Positions 1-6,195 of a stretch of DNA of 6,647 bases are shown here, piece by piece. The notes beneath the pieces are model-generated. The model did not search any database. It worked only from the letters and a program-made list of their open reading frames with translations, and was not told the origin of the DNA. Position 1 is the first letter of the stretch, and every line of letters starts with the position of its first letter. A program made the position numbers and the translations under genes. This DNA comes from a bacterium (GTDB taxonomy: Bacteria > UBP13 > UBA5359), in NCBI GenBank assembly GCA_028685295.1, contig JAQUEL010000093.1:1-6647 (forward strand), given 5' to 3'.

Positions 1-702
1 GAAATCAGAGGCAACTATCAGCCTTTGGACGCCAAAGGCTGCCTTGAGCCGATCAACCACCTGAAAGAGTATCTTCTGCGGATAGCGCCATCCATCTTTC
101 ATGAAAGCATAAAAGCCGGAAAGTTTGACATATACACCGGGGTATCCGGCCAGGTTCAAAAGCCATACATAATCTTCTTCGTCCAGCTTGCCTCCGATCA
201 TCTCGGGACGGGCCATGTGGCTGATAAGAATGGTGAGGCCGGGATATCTCTCCAGAACATCCGCCAATGGCCGACACTGTGCTGCCCGTATGTTCAGGCT
301 GAGCGGCATTCTGTGAGAAACGATATATTCCCAGAAAGCGTTCATCTGCTCTGAGGACACCCAATCACCGGTATCGGCTCCCTCCAGGTAACAGCTCAGG
401 CCGAAGTGCCTGCATCCATCCAGTTTCACGGCCTGGTCAAGCAGGCTGCCGGAATCAGGCTGCAAATGCCCAAAGGAGTATATCCAAGGCCGGCCGACCT
501 TGATATTCTCGACAAAGTTGTTGTTCTGTGGGCAGTGCCCCCCCTGGTAGCAAATAACGAAAGCCGCTTCGATATCGAACTTACGCCGGTAATCTTCATA
601 GAGACGCAATTCTCCATCTGCTCCCTTTCTGATGTGGCTATTGTCATAGAGATCACCGTAGGGCTTCTCGAAGAGATGGATATGAGTATCGATAATCGTC
701 AT
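1..702 (-). CDS. Amidohydrolase-2 family metal-dependent hydrolase, 3' part cut off by window edge
   Basis: The frame is open from an ATG at 702 to the left edge, giving 234 residues with no stop; the C-terminus lies outside the window. The N-terminus has the metal-binding D5-T-H-I-H-L-F (HxH at residues 7 and 9). A later strand ends in I-S-H162-M-A-R-P, another V-K193-L-S-G, and the last visible residues are L-I-V-A-S-D233-F, matching the catalytic Asp strand of amidohydrolase-2 (PF04909-like) TIM barrels. The family includes lactonases (fuconolactonase, pyrone-dicarboxylate hydrolase) and decarboxylases of the ACMSD type. No signal peptide is seen, so the protein is probably cytoplasmic. 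The start overlaps the stop of the upstream oxidoreductase by 4 bases (ATGA), implying coupling; the ribosome site is weak (GAAGTGAG). Next to a sugar-type dehydrogenase, a lactonase role is plausible but inferred; the substrate is unknown. Confidence 0.88.
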   Translation of the reverse strand, partial: MTIIDTHIHLFEKPYGDLYDNSHIRKGADGELRLYEDYRRKFDIEAAFVICYQGGHCPQNNNFVENIKVGRPWIYSFGHLQPDSGSLLDQAVKLDGCRHFGLSCYLEGADTGDWVSSEQMNAFWEYIVSHRMPLSLNIRAAQCRPLADVLERYPGLTILISHMARPEMIGGKLDEEDYVWLLNLAGYPGVYVKLSGFYAFMKDGWRYPQKILFQVVDRLKAAFGVQRLIVASDF

Positions 703-1682
703 CTCACTTCGACACACTTTTCATCTATATGTATGGCCGCCCGTAAAGCTTTGACGGCCTCTTCCGGAGTGATGATCTGCGGCATACGATCTTCAAGCAC
801 GCATTCCAAAAAATACTCTATCTCCCGGGCCAGAGCGGATTGCTTCAGGATTACCGGTGTCAGGGAGGTCTCGGGGTTGAAAGCGACTTGACTATGGTCA
901 TCGATGAAGCGATAGCCGGCCGGAGGCATCTTTATCTCTATCTCTCCTTCTATGCCGATGATCCTCATGCCGGCGTCCAGCCCGGCGGGAGCGGCGTCCC
1001 GCATCTGCCAGGAGGAATTGAAGGTGCAGATGGTGCCGTCTGCCAGCCTGACGATAGCGGTGCAACTGTCGGCCTCTGCCTGGGACTGATTGTATTTCCT
1101 GTAACCGTGGGCTTCGGCCACCTGGCTTCCGGTATACCACAGGGCCAGGTCTATATCGTGGATGGCGGTTTCCCGCAGGGGGTTCTTCTTCCGGCCGGGG
1201 GCCAGGGTGCTGTAGTGATTGTTGCGATGGGCCTGAATGGTGCTGATGCGCCCTATCTGCCCGGCCTCGATCTGCTGCTTAGCCTGCAGATAGGGCGGCA
1301 TGAAGCGACAAATGTGGGCTGTCATGAACTTGCCGGGGGACTTAGCGGCGACATCGGCCATGGCCTGAGCGTCGGCTACGCTATCGGCAATGGGCTTTTC
1401 CACCAGAACATGCTTGCCGGCTTCCAGAGCGGGTACCACTGCAGCCCGGTGATCTTTGCCCAGCGTGACCACACAGGCGATATCTATGTCCTCGGCCTGG
1501 GCGAAGGCGGCGTAATCGGTGCTTATCCCGGGGATGTTATATCGGACGGCTATCTCCTCGGCCCGGCTTAATGTCCGGGAGCAGACTCTGGTAATTTTGA
1601 CATACGGTATCTGCGAAAGGATGGTGCAGTAGAGTTCTCCGAACTCGCCCAGCCCGGCTATGCCTACTCTCAACTCTTTCAC
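699..1682 (-). CDS. Gfo/Idh/MocA family NAD(P)-dependent oxidoreductase
   Basis: This 327-residue protein is of normal length for the family. The N-terminal Rossmann fold begins at once with V6-G-I-A-G-L-G-E-F-G15 (GxGxxG at 10-15). The hallmark dehydrogenase motif H-V-L-V-E95-K96-P97 sits at the end of the Rossmann domain; Lys96 is the expected catalytic-site lysine. The C-terminal beta-sheet domain carries E171-T-A-I-H175-D176-I-D178, matching the usual substrate/catalytic His-Asp segment. Family members oxidise or reduce hydroxyl/keto groups of sugars, inositols and related compounds in the cytoplasm. The start is GTG at 1682, overlapping the aminotransferase stop by 4 bases (GTGA); the Rossmann strand begins six residues later, which supports this start. 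Its own stop overlaps the downstream amidohydrolase start by 4 bases. The substrate cannot be deduced, but a sugar or sugar derivative fits the operon. Confidence 0.93.
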   Translation of the reverse strand: MKELRVGIAGLGEFGELYCTILSQIPYVKITRVCSRTLSRAEEIAVRYNIPGISTDYAAFAQAEDIDIACVVTLGKDHRAAVVPALEAGKHVLVEKPIADSVADAQAMADVAAKSPGKFMTAHICRFMPPYLQAKQQIEAGQIGRISTIQAHRNNHYSTLAPGRKKNPLRETAIHDIDLALWYTGSQVAEAHGYRKYNQSQAEADSCTAIVRLADGTICTFNSSWQMRDAAPAGLDAGMRIIGIEGEIEIKMPPAGYRFIDDHSQVAFNPETSLTPVILKQSALAREIEYFLECVLEDRMPQIITPEEAVKALRAAIHIDEKCVEVR

Positions 1683-2839
1683 TGTCTGAACACTTCCCTG
1701 AAGGCGGCTTCTCCGCGGCCGATATTGATCTTAGCCCCCAGAGTGGCCAGTTCTTCTTCCAGAGCGACTATAGTGGGCAGAAGATACTCGGGGGTGGCTG
1801 TCCGGGCCAGGTGGCCTACTCTGACCACGGTATCGGCCGTGGCGCCCAGACCTCCGGCCAACAGGATATGGTGTCTCTTCTCTATCTTCTCCCTTAACTT
1901 GCTTCCGTCTATGCCCTGCGGCAGACAAACGGCGGTCAGAGTCCGGCTGGCCCAGCGGTCGGGAACGTAAAGTTCGAGCCCCATGGCTCTTACGGCAGCC
2001 CGAAAGGCATCCCTGGCCTGGGTATGCCTGGCAAAGCGATTATCCAGCCCCTCATTAAGAATTTCATCCAGAGCTTGATTCAGGGCCCTGTAAAGGGAAA
2101 CAGGGGCGGTATTGGGTCCCTGAGGATGCCACTTGATCCACTTCTCCCTGTACTGACGCAGGACGCTCAGATTGAGGTACCAGCCACGGACGGCCTCTCT
2201 TCTGTCAGTTATTCGCTCCCAGGCCTTGGGGCTGACGCTGATAAAGCCCAGCCCGGCCGGGGCGCCGAAGCATTTCTGGCTGCCGCTGAGACAATAGTCT
2301 ATTCCCAGTTCATCAGTAGGGATATCCACCCCGCCCATGCTGGAGACGCAATCCACTATGGTCAGCACTTTCGGATAAGTGGCGGCGGCCTGCATGATCT
2401 CCTGAAGATTCGATTCCACGGCAGTGGAGGATTCGTTATGGACTACGGCCAGAGCCTTTACCTCAGGATGCTCCTGCAGGGCTTTGCTTATCTGCTCTCC
2501 GGTGATGGGATATCCGTATTCGCTGCGGCTAGTGATTACCCTAGCATCATGCCATTCGGCCATCTCGGTAAACCTGTCACCGAAGACGCCGTTGTTGCAG
2601 ATGAGTATTGACTCTCCAGGCTCTACGGCATGGCTGACGGCCAGTTCCATAGTGGAGGATGAGGTGGCGGCCAGAACGTAAAGGTCGTTCTCTGTCCGGA
2701 AGATCTGCTTAAGTTTGTCAATTACCTGATCGTAAAGCTCACACCATTGCGGCCCGTAGTGGGGCTGCATGGGCCGGCCCATCTCTTCTCTGACAGCGCT
2801 GCTTACTTCCGTGGGCCCGGGGATCATCAGTTTAAGCAT
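1679..2839 (-). CDS. Class V PLP-dependent aminotransferase, alanine/serine-glyoxylate type
   Basis: This is a 386-residue fold-type I PLP enzyme. The start M-L-K-L-M-I-P-G-P-T-E-V matches the PGP(T)xV opening of alanine-glyoxylate/serine-glyoxylate aminotransferases and their relatives (including PhnW-like enzymes). V-V-H134-N-E-S-S-T-A and the cofactor aspartate in I-V-D163-C-V-S-S are conserved family segments. The PLP-binding lysine is in S-G-S-Q-K189-C-F-G-A-P-A-G-L. Near the C-terminus V-V-R340-V-G-H343 corresponds to the carboxylate-binding Arg region (usually R-I-G-H-M-G). The enzyme should move an amino group between an amino acid and a 2-oxo acid or aldehyde. A ribosome site with AGGAGA seven bases before the ATG supports the start. 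It follows the barrel protein after 62 bases without a visible terminator, and overlaps the oxidoreductase by 4 bases. A class V enzyme is unusual in a sugar operon, so exact substrate and symbol are left open. Confidence 0.92.
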   Translation of the reverse strand: MLKLMIPGPTEVSSAVREEMGRPMQPHYGPQWCELYDQVIDKLKQIFRTENDLYVLAATSSSTMELAVSHAVEPGESILICNNGVFGDRFTEMAEWHDARVITSRSEYGYPITGEQISKALQEHPEVKALAVVHNESSTAVESNLQEIMQAAATYPKVLTIVDCVSSMGGVDIPTDELGIDYCLSGSQKCFGAPAGLGFISVSPKAWERITDRREAVRGWYLNLSVLRQYREKWIKWHPQGPNTAPVSLYRALNQALDEILNEGLDNRFARHTQARDAFRAAVRAMGLELYVPDRWASRTLTAVCLPQGIDGSKLREKIEKRHHILLAGGLGATADTVVRVGHLARTATPEYLLPTIVALEEELATLGAKINIGRGEAAFREVFRQ

Positions 2840-2840
2840 A

Positions 2841-2852
2841 TCCTTCTCTCCT
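2841..2852 (-). promoter_or_regulatory. Strong ribosome binding site of the aminotransferase gene
   Basis: On the minus strand the sequence reads AGGAGAGAAGGA directly before T-ATG. The AGGAGA core (2852-2847) lies seven bases from the start codon, an ideal spacing. This is the clearest Shine-Dalgarno site in the operon, and it belongs to the only downstream gene that does not overlap its upstream neighbour. It fixes the ATG at 2839 as the start. Confidence 0.75.
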
Positions 2853-2857
2853 GTTCT

Positions 2858-2869
2858 TAAAATATTTTA
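2858..2869. repeat. 12-bp AT-only palindrome between barrel gene and aminotransferase gene
   Basis: TAAAATATTTTA is a perfect 12-bp palindrome inside the 62-base gap 2840-2901, just upstream of the aminotransferase ribosome site. No GC-rich stem followed by a T-run is present, so the gap is not a terminator. The palindrome could be a weak protein-binding or RNA processing site, or chance in an AT-rich gap. Confidence 0.3.
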
Positions 2870-2901
2870 TGCCTTTAGACCTTGTAAAGCTATTTAATAC
2901 A

Positions 2902-4761
2902 TTACATTTTCATATTATTTAATCGCTTTTTTCTATATGCAGGAATATCCTCACCGAGCATCTTTCTGAGTTGTTCAAGCTTGCGGTCTATTCCGGCAAC
3001 ATCAATCAGATAGGCATACGCCTCTCCATGCCAACCAAGAGTGGAATCGTTCTCCAGCAAGGGTTTTACCTGAGAACAGTGCTCCAATTCATTGCGGATT
3101 ATCCCTTCCAGCTTCGATAGATATCCCAGCGCTTTATCTCTGTTCGGCTCAACGTACATAGCATCTCTGGCTTCGATAAAGTTCAGGAAATTCAAGCTGC
3201 TTCTGATCTGATGATAAAAGAAATGAGCCACTCCGGCATGCTTCTGCAACCGCTCCCTGCATTCACCTGCGGTATGAAAGGATGCTCCCTGAAGTTGCTC
3301 CAATCCCTGCTCCCACCCGTCAAGAAGCCTGGCATATGCTTTCCGTATAATATCCAGGCCCAGCTTGGAAGTCCAGGTGCTATGATCGTCGCCCCAATCT
3401 TCATAGGGTACTTTCCGCCAGTTGATGGGAGTAGGTTTGGATACGGGTTGAAAATGAAAAGGATAGACAGGTCCGCGAGTATGGATACCCTGTCCCAGCA
3501 GGAACATGCAAAGAGGATAATGGTCTGTAGCCCGGCTGAAATCTTTCCAGGCCTGCAGGACATATAGAGCAGCCTCTGTGCCGTAATCTCGTTCAGCTAT
3601 CTCACACAACAGCGCTTCTCCGTCCGGCTGCGGGTACCCAGACATACGACATGCCAATTCCGTTACCGGTGAAAGAAAATTACCGAAATTCCAGCACCCC
3701 ATATAACCATCGACTTTTGTTGCGGCCATCATTCTCATCTTATCTATTACTTTATTCATTACAGGCAAGTACGGAATGCAGGCATCCTCATGAGTAGTGC
3801 CCACCTGTATCTTGGCAAAGACCCTGTGCCCGCTCTCTCTGGCTGCGCGAGCAGCCTCTCTGAAGCGTTCCGACGGCCCTGCATAGCTGAGAGAATACTC
3901 TTCATTGACAGTCTCTTTCCCTTCAATAGAGAGACGTGCGCCGGCTTCAAACCCACCCATCCAGATCACGCCGGGATCGAGGCTGAAGATGAGGTTTGTC
4001 TGCGGCTCTATCTCATACTGGCTCCAGGCCCAGTTCCAGGCTATAATTTCAGCTGACGGGCTTACCTTGACAGCGCTTCTATAGATAGTATTGATTATTT
4101 CCGATACAACTTCGGCCGCCGTCCGTCCGGCACAACGCGGGCACTCCTGTATCCGAGAAAACTGAGGATCGCCTTGCTGCATACCGGTAAAATCTACATG
4201 AGAGTAGCAATGGTGATGATGCTCGGAGGCGGTGATGAGGATGAGCCCGCCCAGGCCGGAGGCGTTTTGAAAGAGATTGGCGGTGCTCTGCTTCAGATAC
4301 TGCTGAACTTCAGGCGTGCTGGAACAAAGAGCGCTCTTAGCGCCGCCCCAGAGATTGCTTCCCCCCCACTGCTCGGATATGCAGTATCTCATGCCGCGCA
4401 CGTTGGGATGCCGCTCGAAGAATGGATCGTTCTCATTCAGCCCCAGAGGCTCTGTCAGGTAGATATACACCCTGATGTTATACTCGCCAGCTCGGCGTAT
4501 CAAATCGTTTAGGCGCTTCAGACGCTGCTCCGATCCCTTGCCGAATTCCGGAAAAGCCGTATTTGTTGCAAGGTCACGTAAGCGGCCTCGCATCCAGATG
4601 CCGTTGAAGCCATGCCCGCTCAAACCTTGCAATACGGATTCCGGATAGGGATCCGGCTCTACCAGAAATTCATCCTCATAATACTGAGCCAGTGGGGAAC
4701 GATAGATCCGGGTTTTGAATGTCCATATCTTATCTTTTTCATGAAAATCCCGTTCGCTCAT
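2902..4761 (-). CDS. Glycoside-hydrolase-like TIM-barrel protein of unassigned family
   Basis: This 619-residue protein has no signal peptide or membrane segment and is probably cytoplasmic. The first ~380 residues show the alternating strands and helices of a (beta/alpha)8 barrel: G-F-N-G-I-W-M-R-G (51-59), I-R-V-Y-I-Y-L-T-E (96-104), G-L-I-L-I-T-A-S-E180-H-H-H-H-C185, I-I-A-W-N-W-A-W (239-246), I-F-S-L-D262, and V-D-G-Y-M-G-C-W-N (350-358). Trp/Asn/Glu at strand ends is typical of sugar-cleaving barrels such as the GH20, GH67 and GH84 groups. A C-P-R-C pair at 207-210 follows the His cluster. From ~390 on it is mostly helical, like the helical C-terminal domains of several glycosidases. The ATG overlaps the regulator stop (ATGA) and has AGGAA five bases upstream. 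The CAZy family and substrate are not recognised; E180 and D262 are candidate acids by position only. As first gene after the regulator it probably defines the operon's substrate. Confidence 0.8.
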   Translation of the reverse strand: MSERDFHEKDKIWTFKTRIYRSPLAQYYEDEFLVEPDPYPESVLQGLSGHGFNGIWMRGRLRDLATNTAFPEFGKGSEQRLKRLNDLIRRAGEYNIRVYIYLTEPLGLNENDPFFERHPNVRGMRYCISEQWGGSNLWGGAKSALCSSTPEVQQYLKQSTANLFQNASGLGGLILITASEHHHHCYSHVDFTGMQQGDPQFSRIQECPRCAGRTAAEVVSEIINTIYRSAVKVSPSAEIIAWNWAWSQYEIEPQTNLIFSLDPGVIWMGGFEAGARLSIEGKETVNEEYSLSYAGPSERFREAARAARESGHRVFAKIQVGTTHEDACIPYLPVMNKVIDKMRMMAATKVDGYMGCWNFGNFLSPVTELACRMSGYPQPDGEALLCEIAERDYGTEAALYVLQAWKDFSRATDHYPLCMFLLGQGIHTRGPVYPFHFQPVSKPTPINWRKVPYEDWGDDHSTWTSKLGLDIIRKAYARLLDGWEQGLEQLQGASFHTAGECRERLQKHAGVAHFFYHQIRSSLNFLNFIEARDAMYVEPNRDKALGYLSKLEGIIRNELEHCSQVKPLLENDSTLGWHGEAYAYLIDVAGIDRKLEQLRKMLGEDIPAYRKKRLNNMKM

Positions 4762-5813
4762 AACGATTCCTGCAAATACGGTTTAATCATGATTTTGCGC
4801 TCTGCCACCGTTTCGCCGCTGAGCATACTGTATAAAAGCCTGACGGCTTGCTTAGCCATCTCGCTCACCGGCACCCTGATGATATCCACCGGTACCGAAA
4901 AAAAGCCCTCCGCAGCGATAGAAGAATAAGAAATGATGGAAATGTCCCGTGGGATCTTCAACCCCGTCTCCATAGCTGCCCTTATAACCATTTGGGTAGA
5001 TGCTTCACCGGTAACAATTATACTGTCCGGCCTTGAAGCGGATTGCAAAAACCCTTGCGCAGTTTGATATGCCAACTCAGCCTCCTCCGCAAAAGTCATA
5101 ACCTTTTTTACCATGATCCGGTCGGAAGGGATATCCACCCCCCTGGCTTCAAACACCGTCCTATATCCGGACAGCCTTTCACAATCTCCCCAGAGATCTA
5201 TGACACCCATCCTCCGTCTACCCTTTAAGATGAGATGGTTGACAGCCAAAAGCATACCGTATACCCTGTCAACCAGAACACAGGCGATATCCTGAAACCG
5301 GATATCATTATCAAGCCAGACAAAGGGGATCTCTCTCTTCATTAAATAGGTAATCGTGTTAATCGATACCCATGAGGCGAGAATAAGGCCATCGGGCCTG
5401 CGCTTGTCTTCCGTGCCGCCTGCCAGGATATCCTGTTCCGATCTCACAGCCGTAGCCTGCAGTGTCAGGCCCAATTCACCGGTATTTTCCACCAGCCCCC
5501 TGAAAATTTCAGAGAGATATGGAGCACTGAGATTATAAAGGTCCAAAAAGGCAGCCTCAACCGTAAAGTGTGCCTTCCTGAGAGCTTGCGGGTCATTTAT
5601 AAAAATGCCCCTCTGCGGTTTGGAATAGAGAATGCCCTCTTTCTGTAATTGCATAACGGCTTGGTGTGCCGTCATGCGGCTAACCTCGAACCGGTCGGCT
5701 ATCTCCTTGATAGTATGAAATCTCTGGTTTGCCGCATATCCGCCGTTGCTAATCTCTTTTCGAAGGTTGTCGGCAAGCTGATGATATAACGGTTTCTCTT
5801 TCGGTAAGTCCAC
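4758..5813 (-). CDS. GntR-type transcriptional regulator with LacI-like sugar-sensing domain
   Basis: This 351-residue protein joins a GntR winged helix (residues ~5-75) to a LacI/periplasmic-binding-protein-like effector domain (~83-351), the architecture of AraR. The helix-turn-helix is T34-I-K-E-I-A-D-R-F-E-V-S-R-M-T-A-H-Q-A-V, and the wing is Y63-S-K-P-Q-R-G-I-F-I. The sensor domain has the standard landmarks: H193-L-I-L-K-G-R-R-R-M-G-V-I, R213-L-S-G-Y-R, R261-P-D-S-I-I-V-T-G, and V314-P-V-S-E-M-A-K-Q-A-V. Such proteins are usually repressors released from DNA by a sugar or sugar phosphate. GTG at 5813 is the first possible start after an in-frame stop two codons upstream; GAGG lies 11 bases before it. 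It heads the operon, so it probably controls its own transcription and the downstream genes through the inverted repeat at 5863-5885. Confidence 0.94.
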   Translation of the reverse strand: MDLPKEKPLYHQLADNLRKEISNGGYAANQRFHTIKEIADRFEVSRMTAHQAVMQLQKEGILYSKPQRGIFINDPQALRKAHFTVEAAFLDLYNLSAPYLSEIFRGLVENTGELGLTLQATAVRSEQDILAGGTEDKRRPDGLILASWVSINTITYLMKREIPFVWLDNDIRFQDIACVLVDRVYGMLLAVNHLILKGRRRMGVIDLWGDCERLSGYRTVFEARGVDIPSDRIMVKKVMTFAEEAELAYQTAQGFLQSASRPDSIIVTGEASTQMVIRAAMETGLKIPRDISIISYSSIAAEGFFSVPVDIIRVPVSEMAKQAVRLLYSMLSGETVAERKIMIKPYLQESL

Positions 5814-5854
5814 GTATCACCCATCCTCGTATAGCATTTTTGACTATCAAGCCG

Positions 5855-5883
5855 TTGTCATACTGTCATAAGTATACTATGAT
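5855..5883 (+). promoter_or_regulatory. Plus-strand sigma-70/A promoter, overlapping the regulator promoter
   Basis: TTGTCA (5855-5860) and TATGAT (5878-5883) are separated by exactly 17 bases, with five of six matches to consensus in each box. Transcription would begin near 5890 and run rightwards, away from the regulator operon. No long gene lies downstream in this direction, only a short ORF, two terminator-like structures and a 39-codon ORF. The match is good enough to consider real, but it overlaps the minus-strand promoter and part of it may reflect the symmetry of the operator. Confidence 0.5.
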
Positions 5884-5885
5884 AG
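5863..5885. promoter_or_regulatory. Candidate operator: 23-bp imperfect inverted repeat over both -10 boxes
   Basis: CTGTCATA (5863-5870) and TATGATAG (5878-5885) are inverted copies matching at 7 of 8 positions around a 7-base spacer that itself contains most of the palindrome AGTATACT (5871-5878). The repeat covers the -10 elements of both opposing promoters, so a bound dimer would block both. A second TGTCATA copy (5856-5862) lies eight bases to the left of the one inside the arm. The regulator encoded just downstream is the obvious candidate to bind here; this is inferred from position and symmetry. Confidence 0.6.
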
Positions 5886-5902
5886 AACAGCATGAATGTC
5901 AA
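5874..5902 (-). promoter_or_regulatory. Promoter of the regulator-led operon
   Basis: Read on the minus strand, a perfect TTGACA (5902-5897) is followed after 17 bases by TAGTAT (5879-5874), a four-of-six -10 box; a TATACT three bases further gives a better box but a 20-base spacer. The transcript would begin near 5867, leaving a leader of about 54 bases before the GTG at 5813. Position, orientation and the perfect -35 box make this the operon promoter. Confidence 0.7.
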
Positions 5903-5966
5903 TAGCCTTTATGAGAAGGCAGGATGAAGCGCCATAGTTTTACAGTAGCTACTTAGCATAGGGATG

Positions 5967-6007
5967 CCCGTAAAGACCATAAGCAGAGGCTTTCCGGGTT
6001 ATTTTTC
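5967..6007 (+). terminator. Terminator-like hairpin with T-run, plus strand
   Basis: CCCGTAAAG (5967-5975) pairs with CTTTCCGGG (5990-5998) with one internal mismatch around a 14-base loop, followed by TTATTTTTC. It lies about 77 bases after the predicted plus-strand start site and ahead of the 39-codon ORF, so it could end a short RNA or act as an attenuator. The stem is moderate and the loop large, so efficiency is uncertain. Confidence 0.4.
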
Positions 6008-6043
6008 TGTCAAATTTTATTCGTGTTTTAGCAGAACTATTAC

Positions 6044-6163
6044 ATGTTTGACTACTATGCCGATATAGTAGAACACATCGGCAATACTCTGGGTATAGAT
6101 TTTTCAAAGCGGATAATTCCCTGGGGGGAGATAAAAAGTTTATTGGCTGCTACGAAAAAATAG
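6044..6163 (+). CDS. Possible 39-residue small protein or 3' remnant of a gene
   Basis: An ATG at 6044 opens 39 codons ending in TAG at 6161. The product has a protein-like composition: it begins M-F-D-Y-Y-A-D-I-V-E-H-I-G, continues with I-D-F-S-K-R-I-I-P-W-G-E-I and ends in A-A-T-K-K, with an amphipathic helix likely at both ends and no membrane segment. An in-frame TAG at 6029-6031 closes the frame four codons upstream, and no Shine-Dalgarno sequence precedes the ATG. A strong plus-strand terminator starts 33 bases after the stop, which supports a transcript ending here. It could be a genuine small protein, the surviving 3' end of a decayed gene, or chance. No family is recognised. Confidence 0.33.
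   Translation: MFDYYADIVEHIGNTLGIDFSKRIIPWGEIKSLLAATKK
6052..6083 (+). repeat. Two mutually exclusive hairpins
   Basis: CTACTAT (6052-6058) pairs with ATAGTAG (6065-6071) across a six-base loop. TGCCGAT (6058-6064) pairs with ATCGGCA (6077-6083) across a 12-base loop. The loop of the first helix is the left arm of the second, so the two cannot form together. Both arms lie in the first codons of the 39-codon ORF. Such alternative pairings occur in RNA switches, but both stems are only 7 bp and may be coincidental. Confidence 0.4.
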
Positions 6164-6195
6164 TTATTTCCCTACAATTTTCCGACAAAGACAAA

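Noticed and set aside
25-891. Plus- and minus-strand ORFs of 76 to 161 residues around the amidohydrolase
   Set aside because: They overlap the real reading frame, which is open from 702 to the left edge and has DTHIH, ISHMARP and ASDF motifs. The others have no motif.
840-1571. 243-residue plus-strand ORF opposite the oxidoreductase
   Set aside because: It is a shadow of the Gfo/Idh/MocA gene. Its product is rich in Gly and Leu with no recognisable motif, whereas the minus strand shows the full set of family motifs.
2024-2611. 195-residue plus-strand ORF opposite the aminotransferase
   Set aside because: It lies wholly inside the class V aminotransferase, whose PLP lysine and other motifs are intact on the minus strand.
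3211-4512. Several 88-118-residue plus-strand ORFs within the barrel gene
   Set aside because: These are antisense shadows of the continuous 619-codon frame; no family features were seen.
5964-6068. 34-codon plus-strand ORF overlapping the start of the 39-codon ORF
   Set aside because: It has no convincing ribosome site, runs through the hairpin at 5967-5998 and overlaps another frame; the composition is not persuasive.
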